From: Struthio camelus
Taxonomy: Eukaryota; Chordata; Aves; Struthioniformes; Struthionidae
DNA length: 64,000 nt
Direction: 5' to 3'
Assembly: GCF_040807025.1 (NCBI RefSeq)
Contig: NC_090953.1
Coordinates: 26,086,997 to 26,150,996 of the forward strand
Shown here: positions 1-20,720 of the stretch, in pieces
Numbering within the stretch: position 1 is the stretch's first letter
Layout: every line of letters starts with the position of its first letter
Position numbers and translations under genes: made by a program
The notes under the pieces: model-generated
Told to the model about the DNA's origin: nothing
The model's input: the letters and a program-made list of their open reading frames with translations, nothing else
Databases searched by the model: none

Positions 1-3000
1 TCACGTGCTGCCGCTCTTTCGGAGAGCTCAGATGGATCTGAGAGACGTGACTTCTCTTTACAAAACGGTGGCGGTACCCTAGTGTACCGTGTCTGTCCGT
101 GTGTCACTAATTCCGTTCCTGACAGACACTGAAGTGTGCCAGGTGCAGATGTCTGATTTTCTTATCTGTAATTACCCAGATCCCTGCAGAGCTTTGTAAA
201 AATCGGTAAGGCTTTTGCTACCTCCCGGGTGGTTTTGAGCAAGAGATTGCACGTGACTGCTGGTGTTCATTGCGAATTGTATGGGAACTCCAGAGTGAAG
301 TGGCTGATCTGCCTGGGCCACTTTGTGGTATTGTCTCAAATCCTCTTTTAGGGATGCTTCGGTCTGAGATCAGTCCTCAAGGTGTCTGAAAAAGAAAAGT
401 CTTGGCAGGTGGAAAATTGCATAAAGAAAATTTAATTTCTTTGCTGCATGGCCTCCTCTCTTCCCTCCTCATTTCTTATTGCTGTAGTCACTCTTTTTGC
501 TCCTGATGAACACATCATTTTGTCATTTTTCGTGGTTTTAGGAACACAGTCTCTCTCGCCTTTTTTTTTTTTTTGTCTTACTTTGTTGTGTTAAGTTTAT
601 TTTGCCAGAGTTTTGTGTTATTTTCTGTTTTCCTTGTCTGGGTGCGACTTGAACTTCTTGAAGGATGTCGTCTTATTCCACAGAGCTTCTTTTAATAGAC
701 TGTTTAATCATGTGCTATTCCTCTGTCTGTCTCTGACAGGTGCTATGCATTTGTTCTGAATATCTAATATGATGACTTTAAGTCATCACTGCTGCCAGCA
801 AACACTTCAGTGTTTTGATTGTCTTTTTTTTTTTTTTTTAATGATTGTTCCAATTTTTTAGGTGATGAGTTGAAACTGAAGTTTTGTTGTTGAGAGTGCA
901 AAAGTGAGCCTGGTGGGTTAAAAGCAAGCCTGCTGTAGAGGCATCGCTGGTCTAGATTTAATGCTGGGCACTTCATCCCCGAGCTCCTCCTTGCAGTTTT
1001 TAAGCCATGCTGAGCTGCAAAGGATTTTGAATGGGTTTTCGTCTGGCTCCCTTCCTCTCTTCTCAGCCCGAAGGCAGGACGGGGTGGCTGGTGACCTGCT
1101 CCTGGGTAGAAGTGCCTGTGAGACCTTGCCTTTTTTGCATTCCTCGTTTGCAAAGCTTGTCTGCTGAGGGTGCAGATTAGATTTCCCTCAAATAGCCCCC
1201 TTAGTGGATGCCTCGCACCCTGCTAAATGGAAATGTCCATCTCCTCCCCCTTTGATGACCAATATCTGTCTTTTTGCATCTGCCCCACAGCAGCGGGGCC
1301 TTGGTGTCGCTCACGTTTGCTGCCTTTGCCCACGAGGCCCGGGGAGCAGTGCAAGCCCACGAGGCCCGGGGAGCAGTGCAAGCCCACGAGGCCCGGGGAG
1401 CAGTGCAAGCCCACGAGGCCCGGGGAGCAGTGCAAGCCAACGAGGCCCGGGGAGCAGTGCAAGCCCACGAGGCCCGGGAGCAGTGCAAGCCTTTGCCCCT
1501 GCCTTGCACCCCGTCCGCATGGAGGGCCAGCAGCAGGTGGAAGGGCAGAGCCTGGGCTAGCCCAAGCCCTTGTGCTCCCAATTGCCCCAAGCCCGAGAGA
1601 GCAGGTCCTGTGGGGGAGGGTGAGGGCTGCATGCTGGCAAAATCATCCCAAACGATGGGACGAGGGAGGATGGGGGGGGGGAAGCTGCTCAACCCAGCCT
1701 CTCCCTGCGAGCTGGCACTGGCTGAGAAGATGTTTGGGCTGCGTGGCAGCCGCCTGCAGCTTGTCCTAGGGGTGAGGGGAGGCCAGAGGAGGCCATAGGA
1801 GCTCGGCTGCCTTTGGGGCACCTGTGCCTCCTTGTCTCCAGCCGCCAGCAGTGCTGTGTGAGCTCTGTTCGCAGCTACTCGATCGATAAGTAATTTGTGC
1901 AAGGGGCTTGTGTTGCAGGGGAGCAATAATGAACTCTCTGGAGGAGAGAGAAACAATACTATTAATGCTGAAATCATCCTGCAAGGAAATAACATTCAGT
2001 AGGCAGCCGAGTCCCCAGGGCACATCTCCGCTAACACCCTGCCCCTCGTGCGCCCCCCACCTCCGCTGGAGCTGCGGGCAAGGCAGCTAGAGGCCAGCTC
2101 GTGAGGCCCGCGGGGAGCTTGGTGAGACCAGGCGAGCGTGGTGGAAAGGCTTGGGCGGCCATGCGGAGGGGGTCGATCCAGTAGCTGTGCCTCCAAACAC
2201 TGCTTGAATCTCAGTCGCAGAGTCTCAAACCCAATGTGGCTTTGTCAGGGGTCTGACAAAAAAAACTCGGCCACCCTCTTAGAGCTAAAGTTTGGGTGCG
2301 GCGGAGACGGTGTGCATGCAGATGGCCAAAAGGGCCTACCGCATCAGGTGGTTGTGTATCTTCCAAGCACCCTGCATGGAGGCCAGCAGCTGGGTCTGCC
2401 GCTGGCACGCGGATGTGTCAGGGAGGCATCTCTGAATTGAAACGTCTCCTTCCTCTTGGGGATTTTTTTTTTTCCTGGTGAAGGATCACTTGTGCAGGTA
2501 GAAACGTGACCATCATTTCCAAACTGACTGCCTCTCCCATTAGCTCCCAGCTGAAGTTGTGCACTCCATGTTTCCTCCCCAAGGTTGGAGAGTCTCTTAA
2601 TACTGGTGTTTTCTCTTGAGAGATGTGCTTAATTGTATGCTACAATCACTGAATCTTTGGTTGGAGTAGCAGAAACTCTTTGAGCTTTTGAAGGCTCTCT
2701 GGAAAATATTTCCAGGAGCTAAGGCATTGCAGGGACTCCAGTTTGCACCAATTCCCAGCTTGGCGTGGACCCGACCTTGTGCATCCAGGGACTCTGTAGG
2801 GAGCAGGAGTCCAAAATCTGACCTGGCCTTTCTGTGGTTAGACCAGGAGAATGGAGAAATGAGAGGGGACCCAGCATGATGTGAAGTGTCTCTAGGTGTT
2901 TCTGTAGCCAGGAGCATTCCTGCAGGGTCTTCCACGTGGAAAACGCTCTCGAAAGCTGGGATCCTGGCAGGCCCATTCTCAGTCCAGCCCATTGCCCTGC

Positions 3001-3063
3001 AGTCAGTCCTGGTCCTTGCTGGGGAAGCTGCTCCATACACTCTGATGTGCGTATGTCTTGCAG
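1..3063 (+). other. SHF: SHF intronic sequence (5' part of gene lies upstream of window)
   Basis: No exon of the SHB/SHF family could be recognised here. The conserved family segment with the tyrosine/tryptophan-rich block around DEYDQPWEWKK, which precedes the visible exons, is absent, so the window probably opens inside an intron. The stretch contains T-rich runs at about 560-574 and 825-840, a six-copy 27-bp minisatellite at 1329-1489, and otherwise unremarkable mixed sequence. Open frames across 1200-1800 on both strands come from the stop-free minisatellite and do not look like genes. The intron call is an inference from the missing upstream exons. Confidence 0.55.
1329..1489. repeat. 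27-bp minisatellite, six copies
   Basis: Six head-to-tail copies of a GC-rich 27-bp unit, each containing CACGAGGCCCGGGGAGCAGT. Five are 27 bp and the sixth is 26 bp, having lost one G. One copy has a C-to-A change (CCAACGAGG). Because the unit is a multiple of three and lacks stops, several frames stay open and spell a nine-residue repeat such as HEARGAVQA. There is no start context, splice pattern or homology to support coding. Confidence 0.93.
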
Positions 3064-3235
3064 GCCAGGCAGAGGGGCTGGGATATGGCCGTACTTCGCC
3101 CTGCAGGGAGGAGAAGGCCAGAGCTGCCCTCAGACATGGGACCAGCAGCCTCAAGAGCACAAAGTTGCTGAGCTTGGAGCAGGCTCCATTCCTTGGGGAG
3201 AGGATTGACCCTGCCCTGCCCCTGGAGAGCCAGTG
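3064..3235 (+). CDS. SHF: SHF internal coding exon (linker before the SH2 domain)
   Basis: The exon follows an acceptor ending CTTGCAG and ends at a consensus GTGAGT donor at 3236. It enters with two bases of a split codon and leaves with two (TG). It encodes a low-complexity linker ending LGERIDPALPLESQ. Members of the SHB/SHF/SHD/SHE adaptor family carry a matching (W/R)xDPALPLExQ stretch just before the SH2 domain. The earlier part keeps a REEK block that fits the human SHF linker as I recall it. Joined to the next exon it gives ESQ-C-WYHG, where mammals have Val in place of Cys. The linker is expected to be disordered. The acceptor choice is an inference; an alternative AG at about 3098-3100 is possible but changes the phase. 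Confidence 0.72.
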
Positions 3236-12821
<9,586 letters not shown>

Positions 12822-13008
12822 GAGCAGCCAGGGCTTCATGCATATGAAACTGTCCCGAACCCAAGAGAACAAGTACGTGTTGGGTCAGCACAGCCCGCCG
12901 TTTGACAGTGTGCCGGAGATCATTCATCACTATGCCAGCCGCAAGCTGCCCATCAAGGGGGCTGAGCACATGTCCTTGCTGTACCCAGTGGCTATCCGTA
13001 CCCTATAG
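12822..13008 (+). CDS. SHF: SHF terminal coding exon: C-terminal half of the SH2 domain
   Basis: The final exon opens after TTTCCTTACAG and completes the SH2 domain with SSQGFMHMKLSRT, KYVLGQHSPPFDSVPEI and ASRKLPIKGAEHMSLL. It ends YPVAIRTL and a TAG stop at 13006-13008. The very short tail after the domain is typical of the SHB/SHF family, where SH2 is the last domain. The ASRKLPIKGAEH segment and the RTL terminus fit SHF or SHB, whereas SHD ends differently. The three visible exons together encode roughly 158 residues with no frame break, so the gene looks functional. Paralogue identity (SHF over SHB) rests on recalled sequences. Confidence 0.88.
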
Positions 13009-13635
13009 TCCTTACCCCGGACGAGCCTGGCTCGACGCCGAGTATACCCAAAGCTGGCCCATCCACAGGGCTGTGCAGGGCTGAGCGCTGTGACGCCAAG
13101 GACGGGCTCTGGACCAGCAGCCTGCGAGCGGCTCATTGGGCATGGCCAGCGCTGTCTGGGATTGCTGCAGCCAGACCCCTTGTCCTGCTCTCTCGTGGGG
13201 TGGCCGTGCACCGGTTTTTCTTTTAGGCTGACTACGAGGGATTCCCCATGTGAGGAGCTGAGCTGGGCTTGCCACCATGCTCGCTGCCTGCCCGCTGCCC
13301 TTGCCTGCCTCCGGGCAGAGCTCAGGAAGCAAGAACTGGAGCTGGGGTCTTGGGAGAGGCCTGAGGTGGGCCAAGGTGGGGGAAACCTCTACCCATGTGC
13401 TGCACAAGGGAGCTGAAATACCCATGCCTGCAGCCAAAGAAGCCCGGAGCCATCCCTGGCAGAGGGCAAGGGGAGCTAAGCAGGGCCTGCTGGGGGGGGG
13501 CCGGGCAGGCTGGTGGGGCCCCAGTCCACGTGGGTGCTCGGTACTTGCCATCTTCCTTTGCCAAATGTAAATAGTGACCGTCTTGGCCGTGCGTGCAGCA
13601 CCACTGCCTAATAAAGCAGTGCATAGTTCCCCTGG
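13009..13635 (+). other. SHF: SHF 3' untranslated region
   Basis: GC-rich sequence from the TAG stop to just past an AATAAA, followed by a TTGCC-rich stretch. The exact cleavage site is inferred at about 13,630. The region includes a G9 run near 13,492. Confidence 0.65.
13610..13615 (+). promoter_or_regulatory. SHF: Polyadenylation signal AATAAA
   Basis: A canonical AATAAA about 600 bp after the SHF stop codon. It is the first such hexamer I noticed downstream of the stop, which supports a short single 3' UTR. Confidence 0.75.
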
Positions 13636-15629
13636 TTGCCAGCCTCCTGCTTCACAGAGCCCTAATCCCTCTGTTGTGCTCGCCTCTCCCTTCTGTGTGG
13701 ACAGCCTGCCCTGAGCCAGGCAGTGGGATCAGGGGCTGGCTGCTGCCTGGGCTCCTGCTGTAGGAAACACTTGTAGCAAAATTCAGTGCAAGATGGTGGG
13801 GAAAAATCTCTGAGCAAGTTGATTTTTATTCATTCCCACATACCAGCATGCCCAAGCAGTCTGGCCAGGTCACTTGTATGTGACCCAGGGGACAAGGGAC
13901 GCCAGCTGTTAAGTCCTTCCTATGTCTCTGGGGTTCTTGACTGGTGGCAATGAACTGATTTTGGACTTGCCTTTTATGCCCTGCAGGAGGGGGTGCTCTT
14001 TGGGATCTTTTGCCTCTTTATTTTGCTACCTCTCTCATAAGTCTTAGGCAAAATCCCTGAATTTCACGGTTCTGTTCTCCTTCTCTGGGTATTTAGTGGC
14101 TCCAATCCTGTTCTTCATCTTCCTAAGACCTTGTCTTTTGGTCAGTTTGTTCCTCCTCTTCATTTGAATGAAGTTACATCTGGTGCTGTGTAGCAGTTAA
14201 TGCATACCTTGCCTTTTAACCTTTGTTCTTTCTGAATGCTTTCTACCATGCCCATGCATGTGCATTCCCATCCATAGTTCAAGCTAAGCTTAAACTCTCT
14301 GTTATTAATGTCCAGTGCATTTCCTTTACCCTCATTTTCCTGGGGCCCCATCCTGCCAGGCACAGAAGAGGGGATGGCAGGGACAGATTCACTGTTAGCC
14401 AGCAAAACCTGAGCATCACAGAGCACAGCACTTGGAGAGCTTGTAGCCCTGTGTCCATCCTCTTTGTCTATCTTGCAGTGGGCACCCTGGCCCAGCAGAC
14501 GCCCTCAGCGGTGTTGAGCAGGCCCAGTGGGTTGTTGAGGGCTGTATTAAAAATTGCCATCATCCCCACTGCCCGCTCCTGGGAAAAAGGCAGTCTTGGA
14601 GCTTTGTTGAAGAGAAGGAGATGATGCTCTACGGGAACACAGGGACCTTGAGTGTGGTCTGTCCTGCTGCTGCAGTGGAGACCTAGCTCTACCCATCTGT
14701 AGTGCGGAGATTTCCAGGCTCTCAAATTTTAGCCAGGGCTTTGCCATCCCAGCTGGTGATTGTGGCTTTCGAGCTGTCATGGGAACCACTGGGTGTGACC
14801 AGCAAGCTCCCAAATGGCAGCCACATTTTGGAGCCCAACTGTGACGTTTCATTCCTGGATGCCTCAGCCTTCGTCGCTCGCTCCTTAAAAGGCAGCGGTT
14901 TTTGCTCCTCGGGTGCTTGGTGTCGCCTTACAGCTGTGCTTGCCTAGTGGCAGCTCCATCTCCTGCACTGCCTCTCTCCAGCCCTGCTGGCCTCCCAGGG
15001 AGGCACCTTGTCTGTCAGGGATGGACCAACTCTGGCCAGAGGGTTTTTCTTCCTTCATTGCATCTGTGAGGAGGATGGGCGAATGCCAGAGCCCACAGAA
15101 AGGGCTGGAGATATCCTTTCAGAGATATTCTTAGATGCCCTTGATCCATTTAAAAGGCTTAAAAGGGCCCTTAGCAGCCCTGCAGCCAGCACAATCGCTT
15201 TGAAGCCAGGTTTTGTATGCAAGTGCTTAAATTAAACAGCTTTCATAATTCTCCTTATGCAGCAAAGTGTGCAGCTCTCTGCAGAGACCACAGTGAGTGC
15301 ACGCTTTTGTATAGCAGCTGGCAGTGGGGCTGCTGGCTGAAGTACTTGTTCTGACTCCTACAATGAGGGCAGCAGATCCCTGCAGCTCTCCCAGTTTGTA
15401 TCCAAACAGCAGCTGCTTGAGGTTGTAAATACCTGACCAGCTTCTAGGTGAAACAGCAGCTGGCTTGGTTATTTTGTGGAGTTACTTTAAAAAGGGCCAA
15501 GGTGTGAGTCAGCTGGTGTTTGATGGGAACTCACGGGCATTTAGGTCCTGACTCTTTCCCACCAGCAACTGCATGGTGCCCATCAGCCCTGGTCCCCCCC
15601 AGCCATTTGAATTCATGTTCAGGATGAAT

Positions 15630-16015
15630 CTCTCCCCACCTTGCTATGTTAATTTTTAAACAAGGAATTTTTTCCTTATGTCCGACTGGAATTCCCCTCC
15701 TGCAACTTGTGCCATTGCCTCTTGTCTTTTCTTTCACTGGGCACCTCTGAGAAGTAACTGGCTCTGTATTCCCCATGACCCCACTGCAGGTAGCTGGAAA
15801 TAGCAATTACATCCCTCGTCAGCCCTCTCATCTCCAGGCTAAACAAGCCCAACTCCTTCAGCATCTTGTATATCAGGTTTTCCAGCTCCGTCCATCCTAG
15901 TGACCCTCCGCAGGACTGTCTCCTTGTACTAAGGGAATCAAAACTGGACAGAGTGCCCAGATGTGGCCTCACTAGTGCCAAGTACAGGGGAACAACCACT
16001 TCCCTTGGCCTGCTG
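15630..16015 (-). mobile_element. Old CR1 LINE fragment (end of ORF2), antisense
   Basis: Read on the - strand, the sequence keeps the landmark CR1 ORF2 C-terminal blocks: YLALVRPHLGTL (young copies: [10 protein letters not shown]), then [16 protein letters not shown] (young copies: [16 protein letters not shown]), and a diverged tail. Identity to the young copies elsewhere in the window is much lower, and small indels are present. It is therefore an old, 5'-truncated copy. Confidence 0.8.
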
Positions 16016-16554
16016 GCTGAACTCAGGGGTCAGCCATGAGGTCAGATCAGGGCCAGGAAAAGCTTTTTGGAGAGAAGCAGATTTGTCCTAGGCCCAGTTA
16101 GACTTTTTGCCTTCTTCATAGCCCCAGGAAGGGCTGGACCCCAGGCATAAAGAGGGTTGCAAATTACCTGCAACTTGAGGGCAATAGGAAGCCCAACAGG
16201 CTGCACCTCATGCAGAGGAGGAGGCCCTGCCCTACAATAAAGAAGTGGGAGCAGGGAGCAGGATGCAGAGCCATAGTGAAGAATCGGCCCACAGCTTCAT
16301 GTGGAGTCAGGGGATGGACCTGAGCTTCTCAAATGGGGCAGATCCTGTAGAGCTGGTGTCTCAATTTGGGATCCCCATAGAAAGTACATTGTACTGGGCT
16401 CTGGGTCTGGTCAGTGTGTTATACCCTCTGTTTGTGGTCAGAGCTGATCTTCATGAGCGCCCCAGAAAGTTTAGACAGATTTAATCTGTCTTCCATGGGT
16501 ACTTTAGTGCGCCCTCTGCCATCCTGTAACTGAAATGAGAGTGGTTTGGAAATG

Positions 16555-16745
16555 AGAGTTGGGCAAGCCATGTGACAGGGCTAGAGAGGTGATGGGTGAT
16601 CCCCATCCATGAGGATCCTTACCCCTGGGTGGACAAGGCCTGGAGCAACCTGATGTGGCATTGAAGTTAACCTGTTCTGGGCACAAAGGTGGACTAGACA
16701 CCTTTGTCTGTAGCAATTTCCAGCCAGCTTGACATCCCTGCAACC
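16555..16745 (+). mobile_element. Old CR1 3' end fragment
   Basis: The order of motifs matches a CR1 3' terminal region: a CCTGGAGCAACCTGATGTGG-like block, then CTGTTCTGGGCA, a GGTGGACTAGACACCT block, and TTTCCAGCCAGCTTGACATC. Heavily diverged, with no terminal ATTCTGTG repeats left. Confidence 0.55.
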
Positions 16746-19250
16746 TCCTGTGGCCTCCCAGCTGCCTCTATTCTCTGTCCCTCCTCCCTGCAAGTGAAAC
16801 AGCTCTGCCATTCATGGCCTGCCCTCTAGTCCCTTGCTAAGCCCTCTATAATCACCAAGCTGTTTTAGCATGCTGCAGGCCTCAGTAATGAAGGAAGGAA
16901 GTTTGTTTCATAATTGGATTAGCGCTGCTGGGAGCATGCACTTGCACGGTAGTCAGGTCTGAGCTGGCGCCGTCCCAGAGCCTCGTGCTGCTCCGTTGGT
17001 TGTGGTCCAGCCAGAGGGCTTGGGGCCATGCTCTGCGCAGGCTCCTGGCCACTCTCACGCCTGCACAGGACTTTGCTGGCTGGAAAACATACTCTTGCGG
17101 GAGAAAGCCAGCCAAGAGGGATGAAAAGCTGATCCAGGGCAGAATTTCAGCCTGCCCTCCTTGGAAGCGGGAGCGTGTTTCTCAAACTCCTTCACAGTCC
17201 CTGGTGCCTCTTACCTGATGGATTTGGTTAGCATCAAGCCCATCTGTCTCATCACCCCAGCCTGAGCCATCTGGGCTCCTGAGTCCCACCACAATGGTGC
17301 TTAGGCTTGCAGTCCTGGGCTATCTATGCTAGGGATGCCCTTGGAGGTAGCACCAGCCTTTCCCAGAGCACACTCTTTTTCCAGTACCTCCTTGCTTTAA
17401 CACTTTAGGACCCAATTTCTCCCCATCAGCTTGCTCTTCACAGGAGCATTGGGATGCTCACACCGGATACAAGACGCAAACATCTCAGATACTGGAGAGC
17501 ATCACCAGTAACTTTGATCCATGCAGGATGGGGTAAAATGCTCAGATGAGTGTAGGATGTGGTCCATCGTCCATGGTCCCTCCCTGACGGTCTGGCCCAG
17601 AGGAAAAGTCACCTTCAGCCCAAATCTCGTGGTTAGTTTAACCTCAGACCTACCAATGATGCTTAAGACACTTGAATATAACTGAAAACACAGCACCCTG
17701 TCTCCAACTGCACTAATCTCCAGTGCTGCAGGAGAAGGATCAAATACCCTAACAACTCAGCTGCCAAAATTTATAGCAAAGGAGAGACATTTGTTCCTGA
17801 TCCCTGCAGGCTACCAGCAAAACATGCAGTGTAGCACATACATAGCACACACATGCATATGGCGCACATATGGCCCGGCTAAGTGCCGCCTTTCAAACCC
17901 TCTTGTAGAGACCAACATATTTGACACAAGGGCAAGTTTCAACTCCTAACTCAAAGACCACTCTTGTTCAGCCTCTTCAATACACTTTCCTAGCATCACC
18001 TCAAAACAGTTACTTGCTTCTGGTACTCTGTTTGAAAGCTGCCCTGAAACATCTCTGCTTGGATGCCTCTATGCAATTTTCAGTCTATATTTGTCATCAG
18101 TTCTGTCCTTTTCCTTGTACAATTTTGGATGGATGTCTCCAAAATGGCATGCTCAGGAAGCTCTTCCAGGTGAAGATCTTCCCTTGCTACTGATGCAGCT
18201 GTGTCCCTCCTGAAAATGCATCCCAGCCATGATGACTCCACATCTCGGTCTCAGCCCTGAACCATTTGTTATTAATATGAGTGGGATCATCTCAAGACTG
18301 GGGATGGAGAAACAGCGCTAGTAACATCTCTTCACCCAGAGACATCCCCTTTTAATACAACTCATTGTTAACCAGATTTACCGTTTCCTCCTCCACTTTA
18401 CATGGTATCCATCCCCATCACTTTCATCACTGGAAACTGGTTCATATTGGCTAGCAAATCAAACCCTTCCTTAAATCTAAACAGCCTAAATGTGCTGTAT
18501 CACCATGTCTGAGTTAATTATTGAAGAAAAATTATTACATTAAACTGACACAATGCATCTCTGATAAATCCTGTTTCCATTTGCTTTCCTCTCTTTAAGT
18601 ACTGTTTCCTTCAAAACCTGGTCATAGCCTTAGAAAGATATTAAACCCTATATATAATGTTTTAATCCCTCTTTTCCCTCTTCTGGATGTGGGTGGCACA
18701 TTTGCTGAATTTGTTTGCTATTTGAGCCACAACCAGATTGTCCTAAACTTTCCCTTCCTTCAGAGTGAGGTGACCCTGCTCTTTTCCTCCTTGATCTCAT
18801 TTTCCGTAGCCTGAAACTTTTTTTGCTATTTGATGGTACATGGAAGTGCAGCTCAACAGTGCTTTGGGCAGGTCCTACTCTCTGGGACATGGTTGCCTGA
18901 AAAAGCCCTTTTACATGCTTCCTTAGGTCTTGTGCTATCCTATTTGAAGTGGTGACATGTACAGAGGCATCCTTAGCTCTTCTTTAGCAGTTTGTAATTG
19001 CTTGAAAGGTAAATGTCAGGTTATGCTGCATAGACTAGCTCCATCTCTTCTACATTTACACCCTTGAGCTTGTTAGTCCACTTGCTGTCTCCGATTCTTT
19101 TCTGTACATGGTGGAAACTGCTAACTTTAGAGGACTTCTCAAGTCTTGTAGTTCAGCCTAAATGAAACTTAGGGTTGGTTTTAGCAAATGGGGAGGGAGA
19201 GTGACTTGCCTTGTGATCTTTCCACATGCATGCAGCAGCATCATCCGCAC

Positions 19251-19935
19251 GTGCACCCTCAGCAAGTTGTGCACCCTCAGCAAGTTTGCTGATGATACTA
19301 AACTGGGGGGAGTGGCTGACACACCAGAAGACTGTGCTGCCATTCCGAGGGACCTGGCCAGGCTGGAGAGGTGGGCGGAGAGGAACCTCCTGAAGTTCAG
19401 CAAAGGCAAGTGCAAGGTCCTGCACCTAGGGAGGAATAACCCCATGCACCAGTACAGGCTGGGGGTTGACCTGCTGGAAAGTAGCTCTGCAGAGAAGGAC
19501 CTGGGAGTGCTGGTGGACAACAAGTTAAACATGAGGCAGCAGTGTGCCCTTGTGGCCAAGAAGGCCAATGGGATCCTGGGCTGCATGAGGCAGAGTGTTG
19601 CCAGCAGGTGGAGGGAGGTGATCCTGCCCCTCTCCTCAGCCCTGGGGAGGCCTCACCTGGAGCACTGTGTCCAGTTCTGGGCTCCCCAGTACAAGAGAGA
19701 CATGGCCCTACTGGAGAGAGTCCAGCGGGGGGCTACAAAGATAATGAGGGGACTGGAGCATCTCTCCTCTGAAGAAAGACTGCGAGAGCTGGGCCTGTTC
19801 AGCCTGGAGAAGAGAAGACTGGGAGGGGATCTCATCAATGTGTACAAGTATCTGAAGGGAGGGTGTCAAGAGGATGGGGGTCAGACTCTTCTCCGTGGTG
19901 CCCTAAACCATTCTGTGATTCTGTGATTCTGTGAT
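19251..19935 (+). mobile_element. Young CR1 LINE copy, 5'-truncated and lacking part of its 3' region
   Basis: It starts inside the reverse transcriptase at a CTLSKFADD motif and keeps an open frame through [53 protein letters not shown] and [20 protein letters not shown] is the catalytic YxDD-type box. It ends with three ATTCTGTG-type repeats, the hallmark 3' terminus. Relative to the copy at 37.3-38.9 kb, about 245 bp between the end of ORF2 and the terminal repeats are missing, with a clean join near 19,902. An 18-bp direct duplication (GTGCACCCTCAGCAAGTT) marks its 5' boundary at 19251-19286. Confidence 0.9.
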
Positions 19936-20094
19936 CTCCTGGTCAACTATCGTCCCATACATTCATAAGGTATCCTCATTTGGTGGTTGTGCCTCAGGCA
20001 CTCTCTCCATCACGTCTTGCTCAGCCTGATGACCTGCACAGCTACAAGTCTTTCTCTAATTTCAGGATAAATGTATGCATGCAGAATTTTTCTC

Positions 20095-20720
20095 CATTAA
20101 ATGGCAGTGCACAGCAAGTCCTGATTTGCGTCTATGTGTGACCGATGGGCTCTCTGCACGTGCATGTCCTCATTCACTGTTCACATATGGGGTAGCCTTG
20201 CTGCGTGTGTAACAGTGTGGTGTGATTTACTGCCCATATGCAGCGTTATGGCCTCTCTGCGCATGCACGGTGTGTCCTGATTTACTGCACACATTAAGAG
20301 TTACCTCTCTGCAAATTCACAGCATGTCTGCTTTAGTGCCTGTGCTCAGTGCACTCTCTCTGACTGTGCACAGCATGTCCTGATTTACAGGGCAGGCTCC
20401 TCCATCTCTTTGCCACTGTGTAGAGCACCTTGAGTTACTGCATACCTATGCCACTGCCTCTCTTTAAGGGAAATAGTCCGGTCCATTTGCCATTTGTGCA
20501 CAGGGCGATCTCCGATATACTGTGTATGCAATGGCTGAGTTCTCTGTGCAGCTGGAGAGCAGTATGGCTTCACTTCTTGTGTGTGGTATGGCCTCCATGT
20601 GCACACATCATAATTTATTGCATGCGTGTTAGCCGCAGGTCCTGATTTCCTGCACATATGCCATGAGTCCCCTGCGCAGGCATGGCACAGCAGTGCTTTC
20701 TGCATGCATGCTGCCACCTA
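20095..20720. repeat. Decayed tandem array, period about 50 bp
   Basis: A loose motif of the form TGTCCTGATTTACTGCACAT followed by GC-rich CTCTCTGCGCA-like sequence recurs about ten times. Clear instances begin near 20118, 20165, 20223, 20274, 20323, 20368, 20427, 20605 and 20639. Early spacings are 45-59 bp and later ones are irregular. Copies are strongly diverged, so this is an old array; it may once have been a minisatellite or satellite. Confidence 0.6.

Noticed and set aside
1200-1800. Overlapping open frames on both strands with HEARGAVQA- and CSPGLVGLH-type repeats
   Set aside because: These are translations of the 27-bp minisatellite in different frames, with no start, splice or homology support.
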